This document shows positions 24,803-32,189 of a stretch of 64,000 nt of DNA, piece by piece. The translations under genes and the position numbers were made by a program. Origin of the DNA: Amycolatopsis sp. 2-15 (GTDB lineage Bacteria > Actinomycetota > Actinomycetes > Mycobacteriales > Pseudonocardiaceae). Numbering within the stretch: the first letter of the stretch is position 1; every line of letters begins with the position of its first letter. A model generated the notes under the pieces. The model was given only the letters and a program-made list of their open reading frames with translations, was not told the origin of the DNA and ran no database searches. Location of the stretch: assembly GCF_030285625.1 (NCBI RefSeq), contig NZ_CP127294.1:4808501-4872500 (forward strand), given 5' to 3'.

Positions 24803-27232
24803 TCACGCGAGACCGTGTTCGCGGGCGACGAGCACGGCGTCGCGGCGGTTGGTCACGCCGAGTTTCACGTAGATCGCGCGCACGTGGGTTTTCACGGTGT
24901 TGACGGACACGGTCAGGTCCGCCGCGATCTCGTCGAGTGAGCGTTGTGACGGCAGCCGCAGCAGCACGACCTGCTCGCGCTCGGTGAGGCGGTCGTCCAC
25001 GGGAGCGGGGTCGAAGCGGCGCAAGCGGTCGCGGACCGACGCCGCGAAGCCGTCGAGCCGCCCGAAGCCGCCCGAGTGGTCCACGAGCAGGTGCCGCACG
25101 GCCGGGTCGGCCAGCGCGAACGGCCGCACGAAGTCACCGCCGACTGCCAGGCCCAGCGCGTGTTCCAGCGTCCGCAGCGCCTCGGTGCGGCGCCCGGCGC
25201 GCAGGGCGAGCGCGGCCTCGATGAGCTCGATGTCGACGGCGGTGGTCGGCAGCAGCGCCGCGCGGCGGGTGCGCACCGCGGCCGCGGCCTCGTCGGGCCG
25301 GTCGGCCCCGAGGTGGGTCCACGCCTGCATCAGGTCCAGCTCGTGCGTGTGGGGGAGGTGGTCGCGGGCCCACCGCAGCACTTCGTTGGCGTGCAAGGGT
25401 TCCCCGAGGAACACGGCTGCGTGGTGCTCCAGCACGGCGACGAGCGCGGCCGGGCCGGCGGCGAGCTCGCCGAGGTCGTGGCGGGCGCGGCGCATGGTCT
25501 CGAGGCCGTCGCGGCGGTCCTCGCTGTCGAAGTGCGCCGCGCCGCCGAGGAAGGCGCCCAGTGGTGTGGCCGCGTCGCACGCTTCGCGGGCGGCGGCCGC
25601 TGGATCGAGCCGGAGCAGGTGGTCGCCCGCGAGCACGAGCCGGCAGACGGCCAGCCACGGCGAACGCGGCCAGCCGTGCCGGGCGGCGAGCTCGACGGCT
25701 TCCTGGCCGGCCGCGCGGGCCGCGTCCTGGTGGCCGTCGAAGGCGCCGGCCACGGCGATCGCGGCCAGGCCGTGGAGCACGAGGTAGTCCTGGCCCTCGG
25801 CGCGCGCGGTGTCGAGGGCGTCGCGGACGCGCGTGGTGGCGTCGCGCCACGCGCCGCGGTAGAGCGAGGACCACGCGCGGTCGAGGTCGGCCCAGGTGCC
25901 CGGCTCGGTGGGTTCGGGCCCGTCCGGACGGCGGCCCTCGGCCAGCGCGCGGTGGCGGGCCAGCAGGGGGTCATCGGGCGGTTTGGTCGGATCGCCGCTC
26001 TGGATGGCGGCGAGCGTGCGGGCGGCGCGCAGGCCGGGATCGACGTCGTCATCCAGGTGCGCCAGAGTTTCGCGGACGGCGTGGTCGTCGCCGGCGAGCA
26101 GGCACGGGATGGCATGGGCGTGGAGGAGCTCGACGATGCCGTCGCGGTCGAGGCCGGCGACGGCGTGTTCCAGGGCCTCGCCGATGCGGTCCTCGTTCGC
26201 GAACCAGCGCGCGGCCGTGGCGTGCAGCTCGCTCGCGAGGCCGGGGTAGCGCAGGTCGAGGTCGGCGCGCAGGTAGGAGCGCAGCAACGGCTGCACGCGG
26301 TAGGAGGCGCTGGGGTCGTCGATGCGCGCGACGAGGAACGTGTGCCGCTCCAGCTCGGCCAGCACGGCGCCGGCGTCTTCGCGCGCGGCCAGCTCGCGGG
26401 CCAGGGCGGCCGGCACGGCGTCGCACACGCTGATGCGGCGCAGCAGCTCGGGCGCGCCTTCCGGCAGGCGGGCGAGCACCTCGTCGGCCAGGAACCCGGC
26501 CACGGAGCGGTCGTCGCCGTCGAGCTGGGTGAGGAAGGCGTCGACGTCGGCCCCGGTCCGCAGCGACACCGCGGCCCAGTGCACGGCGGCGGTCCAGCCC
26601 GCCGTGCGCTCGACGAGCCGGCGCACGTCGTCCTCGCCGCAGCGCACGCCAGTGACCCGCAGCAGCTGCGCGGTCTCCGCGGTGGTGAACCGGAGGTCGT
26701 CCGCGCTGACGCGGGCGAGGTCACCCTGTACCCGCAGGCGCGCGAGCTGCAGCCGCGGATCGGCGCGCGCCGCGAGCGTGAGGCGCAGTCCGGCGGGCGG
26801 GGTGCGGATGAGCGTGGTCATGTCGTGCAGCGGGCCGGCGTCCACGATCTCCTGGAAGTCGTCGAGCACCAGGCGCACCGGGGTGGGCAACGCGTCGAGG
26901 GCGTCGACGAGCTCGGCGAGGAAATCGGCGCGGCTGTCGCCTTCCGGCGCCGCGACGGTGTGGACCCGGCTGTCGGCGGGCACCGTCTTGTCGAGCGCGC
27001 AGAGGATCGCGGACCAGAAGCGGTGCGGATCGTTGTCGTCCGGGTCCAGGGAGACCCACGCGACCGGGCGGGTCGTGGCCCATTCGGCCAGCAGCGCGGT
27101 CTTGCCGAAGCCGGCCGGCGCGCAGACGGCCGTGACGGGACTGGCGGCGGCCGCGTCGAGCGCCTCGAGCAGTCGTGGGCGCGTCACGAAATCCGGTGGC
27201 AGCAAGGGCATTGTCACCTTCGCGCCCGGCAC
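24803..27232 (-). CDS. LAL-type LuxR regulator 1 (MalT-like)
   Basis: About 809 residues. Walker A is APAGFGKTALLAEW near residue 40; Walker B-like LVLDDFQEI follows. A tetratricopeptide-like helical middle leads to a C-terminal LuxR HTH: LTEREQVVLLRLPSQRSLDE, IAADLTVSVNTVKTHVRAIY. MalT-type proteins multimerise on ligand and ATP. The start is uncertain: GTG 27232, 27217 or ATG 27211 would all begin near PLLPPDFVTRPRLLEAL. It has the same orientation as the second LAL gene, ending the pair. Confidence 0.88.
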   Translation of the reverse strand: MPGAKVTMPLLPPDFVTRPRLLEALDAAAASPVTAVCAPAGFGKTALLAEWATTRPVAWVSLDPDDNDPHRFWSAILCALDKTVPADSRVHTVAAPEGDSRADFLAELVDALDALPTPVRLVLDDFQEIVDAGPLHDMTTLIRTPPAGLRLTLAARADPRLQLARLRVQGDLARVSADDLRFTTAETAQLLRVTGVRCGEDDVRRLVERTAGWTAAVHWAAVSLRTGADVDAFLTQLDGDDRSVAGFLADEVLARLPEGAPELLRRISVCDAVPAALARELAAREDAGAVLAELERHTFLVARIDDPSASYRVQPLLRSYLRADLDLRYPGLASELHATAARWFANEDRIGEALEHAVAGLDRDGIVELLHAHAIPCLLAGDDHAVRETLAHLDDDVDPGLRAARTLAAIQSGDPTKPPDDPLLARHRALAEGRRPDGPEPTEPGTWADLDRAWSSLYRGAWRDATTRVRDALDTARAEGQDYLVLHGLAAIAVAGAFDGHQDAARAAGQEAVELAARHGWPRSPWLAVCRLVLAGDHLLRLDPAAAAREACDAATPLGAFLGGAAHFDSEDRRDGLETMRRARHDLGELAAGPAALVAVLEHHAAVFLGEPLHANEVLRWARDHLPHTHELDLMQAWTHLGADRPDEAAAAVRTRRAALLPTTAVDIELIEAALALRAGRRTEALRTLEHALGLAVGGDFVRPFALADPAVRHLLVDHSGGFGRLDGFAASVRDRLRRFDPAPVDDRLTEREQVVLLRLPSQRSLDEIAADLTVSVNTVKTHVRAIYVKLGVTNRRDAVLVAREHGLA

Positions 27233-27322
27233 CCGCCACCGGTTGGTCCCCGACCGGCCGGCTCCACTCACGCCTTCGACCGTAAGGCGTCGCTGTGACC
27301 AGGGAAGGGCCGAATGTCCCAA

Positions 27323-29884
27323 CTAACTGTCCACGAGACCACGCCGGACGGCCGAACGCACGGCCTCCCGTCGCGAGCCGACGCCGAGCTTCCGGTACAA
27401 AGCGCGGACGTGTGTTTTCACGGTGTTGGGCGACACCATGAGGTCTCCGGCGATCTCGTCGAGCGAGCGGACCGTCGGCAGGAGGCGCAGCACCGTCCGC
27501 TCACGTTCGGTGAGCGCGACGGCGTCGGGCTGCCTGCCGCGGACGGCCCGCGCCTGGCGCAGGTCGGTGGTGAAGCGGTGGCCGCCGGGCACGTCGAGCA
27601 GCGCCAGGTCGAGCACCTCCGGGGCCGCGGTGACGAGCGGGCGGAGGACACCGAGCCGTTCGGCCGGGCCGAGCGCCTTCGCGACGGCACGGCGCGCACG
27701 GACGTCCTCGCCGCAGCGCAGGGCGATCTCCGCCTCCAGCAGCCAGGCCGTGACCGGTGTCCACGTCAGCACCGGGTCGACCGCGCCGTCGAGCAGCGGG
27801 CGCAACAGATTGCGCGCGTGGCCGTCGCGCCCGAGCACGACCTGCGTGCCGGCGCGGATCAGGAGGATCTCGGCGGCCGACGGTATCCGTTCGCGGGCCC
27901 AGGTGAGCACGTCACGGGCGGTTTCGCCGCGGCCGAGGCGCGTGGCGGCGTCGTGCTCGCACACGGCGGCAAGGGCGACGACGCCGTCGGGCAGGGGAGC
28001 GGGGCCTTCGGCGAGGCGGGCGTCGGTCATGCGGCGCAGCCCGGCCGAGCGCTGCCCGCCGTCGAAGCGCGCGGTTCCTTCGAGGGTGGCGGTCAGGAGC
28101 GTGAGGCCGGCCTGGCCGAGGGCGTCGGTGGTGGCGAGCACGCCCGTGACGCGGTCGATCTGGGCGAGGCAGGCGGACGCGTCGGCGCGCAGCAGGGCGC
28201 CGCAGGCGAGGAGCAGCGAGGTTTTCGCGCCGGCGACGGTGTCGCGCCAGCCGTGGGTTTCGGCGAGCTGGTCGGCGTCGTGGGCGAGGGCGGCCATGGC
28301 GCGGAAGTCGCCCGTGGCCGCGGCGACACCGGCGAGCGCGGTGAGGCACTGCTGTTCCAGGTGCCCGTGGCCGTGCGCGCGGGCGAAGGCCAGCGCCGAC
28401 TCCACGGGCCGGCGGGCCTCGACGGCGCGGCCCGCGGCGAGCAGCGCCTGGCCGGACTCCAGCAGCGTCATGGCGCTGAGCGCGGAACCCTGCTCGGCGA
28501 CGGCGTCGATGTCGCCTTCGAGGGCGCCCGCGGCGTGGGCGAAGCGGGAGTCGACGAGCCCGCGCAACGCGTGCAGCTCGCGCGAGGGCTCTCGGGGCCA
28601 CGCGCGTTCGGCCAGCGTGACCTGGGCGCGTGCGGCGCCGGGGCGGGCGGCGTCGAGATATTCGAGGGCGCCGGTCAGGGCGAGCCACGGGTCGTCGCCG
28701 ACCACCTCGTCGCTGAGCGCGGCGCGGGCGCGGCGCAGCACGTCGTGTTCGCCGGCGAGCAGCAGGTCGAGCGCGTGGCGGCGCAGCAGGTCCGCGACGA
28801 GTGCGGCGTCGCCGGCCTCCAGCGCGTGGGAGACGGCGTCGCCGGCCTGGTGGCGCGCGCGCAACCATTCGGCGGCGCGCCGGTGCAGCGCGGGCACCTG
28901 GCGGGGCGTGCGCAGCATGAGGTCGGTGAGCAGGTGGGCGCGCAGCAGCGTGTGCAGGCGGTAGATCCGGCGCCCGGCACCGGTGCGGAACAGCATCGCC
29001 GTGCGGTGTTCCAGGTGCGTCAGCACTTCGCCGGCGTCGGCGCGACCGGAGAGCGCAGTGGCGAGCGAGGCGGAAACGCTTTCGCAGACGCTGATCTCGC
29101 GCAGGAACTGACGCTCCTCTTCGGACAGCGGCGCGAGGACCTCGTCGACGAGGTAGGCGCTCACCGTCGGGTCGGCGCCGGTGAACTCCGCGCCGCCCTT
29201 CAGGGTTTCGGCCGCCAGGCGCAGCCCGCTCGCCCAGCCTTCCGTGCGCGTGACGAGCCGGTCGACCTGCTCGGGACCGATGGTGACGCCTTCGGCGGTC
29301 AGAAGCGCCGCGGCTTCGTCCGGGCGGAATTGCAGCTGTTCGGAGCGCAGGTCGGCGAGCCGACCGGAAAGCCGCAGCCGGGCGAGGGGGAGCGGCGGAT
29401 CCCAGCGCGTCGACAGCACGAGCCGCAGCCCACGTGGGCGCAGGCGAAGCAGCTGTTCCACGTCGCGCAACGGTTCCGTTGCCACGAGCTCGTGCACGTC
29501 GTCGAGGACCAGGCGCAGCGGCTCGGGCAGGGTGTCGAGGGCGTCGACGAGGTCGGCCAGGAAACTCGGGCTGTCCGCGTCGAAGTCGTGCAGGCCGGGC
29601 GCCGCCGGGGCGAGCGCGTCGAGGAGGCCGGAGCGGAACCGGTGCACGTTGTTGTCGGCGGCGTCGAGCGAAAGCCAGGCCGCGGAACCGAGTCCGCCGC
29701 TACGCAGCCATTCCGCGAGGACCAGAGTCTTGCCCGACCCCGCGGGCGCGCACACCATCGTGGCGGCTTCCGGCGCCGCGCGATCGAGCGCGTTCAGCAG
29801 CCGCGGCCGGGACACGAACCCGTCCGGCAGCTCGGGCACAGTCCTCTTGCGCCGCGGCACGCGCGGCTTTTCGTTGTAGGACAC
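27323..29884 (-). CDS. LAL-type LuxR regulator 2 (MalT-like)
   Basis: 853 residues and a clear paralogue of the neighbour. It starts from GTG 29884 after GGAGGGAG. Walker A is APAGSGKTLVLAEW near residue 47, Walker B is LVLDDVHEL, and the C-terminal HTH is LTERERTVLRLLPTVRSLDE, IAGDLMVSPNTVKTHVRALY. Its 3' end lies about 90 bp before the first LAL coding start, so they form one unit. A CTCATC box lies 61 bp upstream of its start. Ligands are unknown. Confidence 0.9.
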   Translation of the reverse strand: MSYNEKPRVPRRKRTVPELPDGFVSRPRLLNALDRAAPEAATMVCAPAGSGKTLVLAEWLRSGGLGSAAWLSLDAADNNVHRFRSGLLDALAPAAPGLHDFDADSPSFLADLVDALDTLPEPLRLVLDDVHELVATEPLRDVEQLLRLRPRGLRLVLSTRWDPPLPLARLRLSGRLADLRSEQLQFRPDEAAALLTAEGVTIGPEQVDRLVTRTEGWASGLRLAAETLKGGAEFTGADPTVSAYLVDEVLAPLSEEERQFLREISVCESVSASLATALSGRADAGEVLTHLEHRTAMLFRTGAGRRIYRLHTLLRAHLLTDLMLRTPRQVPALHRRAAEWLRARHQAGDAVSHALEAGDAALVADLLRRHALDLLLAGEHDVLRRARAALSDEVVGDDPWLALTGALEYLDAARPGAARAQVTLAERAWPREPSRELHALRGLVDSRFAHAAGALEGDIDAVAEQGSALSAMTLLESGQALLAAGRAVEARRPVESALAFARAHGHGHLEQQCLTALAGVAAATGDFRAMAALAHDADQLAETHGWRDTVAGAKTSLLLACGALLRADASACLAQIDRVTGVLATTDALGQAGLTLLTATLEGTARFDGGQRSAGLRRMTDARLAEGPAPLPDGVVALAAVCEHDAATRLGRGETARDVLTWARERIPSAAEILLIRAGTQVVLGRDGHARNLLRPLLDGAVDPVLTWTPVTAWLLEAEIALRCGEDVRARRAVAKALGPAERLGVLRPLVTAAPEVLDLALLDVPGGHRFTTDLRQARAVRGRQPDAVALTERERTVLRLLPTVRSLDEIAGDLMVSPNTVKTHVRALYRKLGVGSRREAVRSAVRRGLVDS

Positions 29885-29944
29885 CCTGTTCTCCCTCCGG
29901 CCCCGCCGTCACCCACTGTTGCACGCCCACCGCCCGAACACGAG

Positions 29945-29963
29945 CTCATCCGGCACGGGCGAG
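29945..29963. promoter_or_regulatory. CTCATC box C, between LAL regulator 2 and a small gene
   Basis: CTCATCC-GGCAC-GGGCGAG, third copy of the motif, in the divergent region between 29884 and 30031. Confidence 0.45.
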
Positions 29964-30030
29964 GACGCCCACCCCCACACGCGCGACCGTGACGGCGAGG
30001 GGCGCTCGAGGGGCCAGACAGGAGGCTCAG

Positions 30031-30243
30031 GTGTCGCAGTCCAGCTACGTCTTCCGCGTCTCCGGCCGTCTGTCCGACCGCGCCGCCCACGCCGTCGTCG
30101 ACTTCGGCGAGCTGGAAGTCGCCGCCGCCCCACCGGAAACGATCATCTACTGCCACGTCACCGACGAGGAACGCCTGCATCGCTTGCTGAGCCTGTTCCG
30201 CGTACTGGGCCTCGACGTGGTTTCCATGCACCAAGTCCCGTGA
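30031..30243 (+). CDS. Small hypothetical protein (70 residues)
   Basis: GTG 30031 follows GGAGG at ideal distance. The protein begins VSQSSYVFRVSGRLSDRAA and ends LFRVLGLDVVSMHQVP, with a beta-alpha-beta feel (TIIYCHVTDEERLHRLLSLF) like half of a ferredoxin-like/ACT unit. It is divergent from LAL regulator 2 and shares the CTCATC box, so it is a likely target. I do not recognise a named family. Confidence 0.7.
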   Translation: MSQSSYVFRVSGRLSDRAAHAVVDFGELEVAAAPPETIIYCHVTDEERLHRLLSLFRVLGLDVVSMHQVP

Positions 30244-30692
30244 TTTTCCCGGCGCCACGGCTTTTTCACGCGTGGCGGCGTTCGGGGGAGCTTCGCGCAC
30301 CCGGCTGACACCCCGTGGTGGAGCCGCGACGTACCGGTTCTGCTCCTCACGAAGGGAATTTCGCCACGTCCGGCAGAAGAACCGCGGCGGTGCTCGCTGT
30401 GGCCCCGACACCGGCCGCCACCGGCGTCCCGGCGTTCCGGTGCGTCACGGAAGGTGACGGCTTTGGCCCGGCGACGCACAGCCTCGGCGCGGCCGAGGCG
30501 ACCGCCTCCGGGGCGGCTCGTCACGAGCACCCCGAGAGTGATCGTCCCAGCGTGCTCCGTCCATTGCTCACCCCTCCCGGGGCGGGGTCGTGGCGGCGAC
30601 GTCCTCGCAACCTGGACGACGCGTCCCACTGCCCGGCACAACCACAACCTGTTCGGCCTGCTCCACCGGCCCACCCGGGGCGCTGTGATATT

Positions 30693-30723
30693 TTGGATCG
30701 AACTGGGGCTCATGTGCTAATGC
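30693..30723 (+). promoter_or_regulatory. Possible tRNA promoter in a gene-free gap
   Basis: TTGGAT (30693) and TAATGC (30718), spacer 19 bp, lie upstream of the tRNA. The whole gap 30244-30741 shows no coding region I can support. Confidence 0.3.
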
Positions 30724-30741
30724 AAACGGGGTGCCAGCTAG

Positions 30742-30815
30742 GGGCCGGTAGCTCAGTTGGTTAGAGCAGGGGACTCATAATCCCTTGGCCGTCGGTTCGA
30801 GCCCGACCCGGCCCA
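30742..30815 (+). tRNA. tRNA with CAT anticodon (tRNA-Ile2 favoured, elongator Met possible)
   Basis: Full cloverleaf: acceptor GGGCCGG/CCGGCCC with discriminator A, D-arm GCTC-AGTTGGTTA-GAGC, anticodon arm GGGGA-CTCATAA-TCCCT, T-arm GTCGG-TTCGAGC-CCGAC. No CCA is encoded. The CAT anticodon with an AGGGGA-type stem recalls tRNA-Ile2, whose C34 is modified to lysidine. An integrase remnant follows within 120 bp, so the 3' end probably served as an attachment site. Confidence 0.9.
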
Positions 30816-30931
30816 CTTCTCAACTCTGCTTTGTGCCTCCAGCCTGCGTAAACGCGGCAATCAGTTGATCTTGGCGAGCCTCTTGGCTGGGGTGTCAACA
30901 ACTAGCACTGCGCCTGAGGCGCCCGAGGAGG

Positions 30932-31138
30932 TGCTGGACCCCCGAGGACATCAGAGCGCTCGTCGGAGACTGGAGAACGCATCTGGGGGCCAAGAACCGC
31001 GCTGACTCGACGATCGATGCCTACCTCGACAGGGTCGCCATGCTGGTGAACTACCTCCACGACGAGAACACGTCGATGCCGGCTCGTGACGTCGACCGGC
31101 GAGAACTCGAACGCTACTTCGAAATCGCAGAGAACTGA
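30932..31138 (+). pseudogene. Integrase N-terminal (SAM-like) remnant
   Basis: The frame reads EDIRALVGDWRTHLGAKNRA, then DSTIDAYLDRVAMLVNYLHD, ending ELERYFEIAEN and a TGA at 31136. This is the arm/core-binding SAM-like domain of tyrosine recombinases; the catalytic domain with R-H-R-Y is absent and there is no start codon. Placed just after a tRNA, it marks an integration scar. Confidence 0.65.
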
Positions 31139-31307
31139 TGCCGGATTCCGCGAGCCTGGCCGCCAGGCGGGTGAAAAAGCCGGCTTCGTGCCGCGTCACG
31201 CCGCCGCTGTGTACCAGCACCACGGCCCTGCCAGTCCTGGCCTCGGGCGTCACCAGTGTTCCGAGAAGCCCCGTCCCATCTGGTGAGCGAAAGGCCGCTG
31301 GGAGGTC
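31122..31307 (-). pseudogene. Alpha/beta-hydrolase N-terminal fragment
   Basis: On the minus strand: FRSPDGTGLLGTLVTPEA, then AVVLVHSGGVTRHEAGFFTR and LAARLAESGISSLRF. This is the first strand, the oxyanion loop and the following helix of a hydrolase, broken off before the nucleophile. It abuts the integrase fragment. Confidence 0.6.
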
Positions 31308-31900
31308 AGCCAGGACGGCCAGTGCACAAAGACCGCCGAGATCTGGTTCATTTCGAGCGGCGCTCACCTCGTGGAGCAAGTCGAGCTGCACGACGACGGG
31401 TTCTGCCGGGTACTCACCTGGGAACGGCATCCAGCAGACGGCCGCCCGGTGGGCGCACGAGTTTCTGGGGCGAGAGGTCGCCATCCGCGATCGCACCCGT
31501 GCCGATGCCCTTGGCTTGCCCGGGCAGTACCACGACGACCTCAGCCAGGACCCGCTCGGATTGCGACCCGCGTCGAACCCGGTTGCCTATGTTGCGGAGC
31601 CGCTCATCGCGGCCGACCCACTGGGGCTGCAAGGTACCTGCGGAGGCGCATCCACAACGCCGAACCGCCCCCTCGGCGGCGGCGACGCAGCCAAGCTCGA
31701 ACCATCGGCGAAGGTCCCAGACGGGATACGCAGGTGTCGACAAGAATTCCGGTGGCTTCACCGATTTCAGCTACGCGGATTTCAGCAACTATGCAAAAAA
31801 CTCGCACAAGCTGAATGAACTGGGGGCGGGGCCGAATCAATCCTGGTTTTGGTCCGGCGGCTTCTTCGAAGAAGATGGGTCTTCCTCACACAGGCCGGGG
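31287..31900 (+). pseudogene. RHS-repeat polymorphic toxin remnant
   Basis: Frame-shifted coding pieces. One frame begins KGRWEVSQDGQCTKTAEIWF. The next reads WAHEFLGREVAIRDRTRADA and LGLPGQYHDDLSQDPLGL, the RHS core hallmark, with the usual ETGLHYNxHRYYDP block deleted between GQYHDD and LSQDPLGL, then YVAEPLIAADPLGL. A third frame gives a toxin-tip-like end, VDKNSGGFTDFSYADFSNYA. No start or intact toxin remains. The stretch 31900-32189 shows nothing further. Confidence 0.6.
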
Positions 31901-32189
31901 CCAGGTGACCAATCAGTTGCCAGCGCCGCCGCGCGAAGGTGCCATCCGCGTGAGTCACCGGTACCAGCCGTCGCCGGCCACCGTCGAGACAGGTCGCGCA
32001 GTTCCGGCTGTTCCGTCGCCCGCCCTCTGCGGCAGTCGATGTCTCAGCCCGCTCCGGCGCGACAGCCGCTGCATCCCGTCGGGCGAGACGTCGCCGGCCT
32101 GTTCGGCCGGCGTCGAGCCGTTCTTCCGCACCAGCTCCGCGACCAGCCTGGACACATACTCCCGAGCCCGGAAAAGTGGACAGCGAAGG

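Noticed and set aside
25076..29992. Long plus-strand ORFs opposite the two LAL regulators
   Set aside because: They are antisense shadows with Gly/Arg/Ala-rich composition and no domain.
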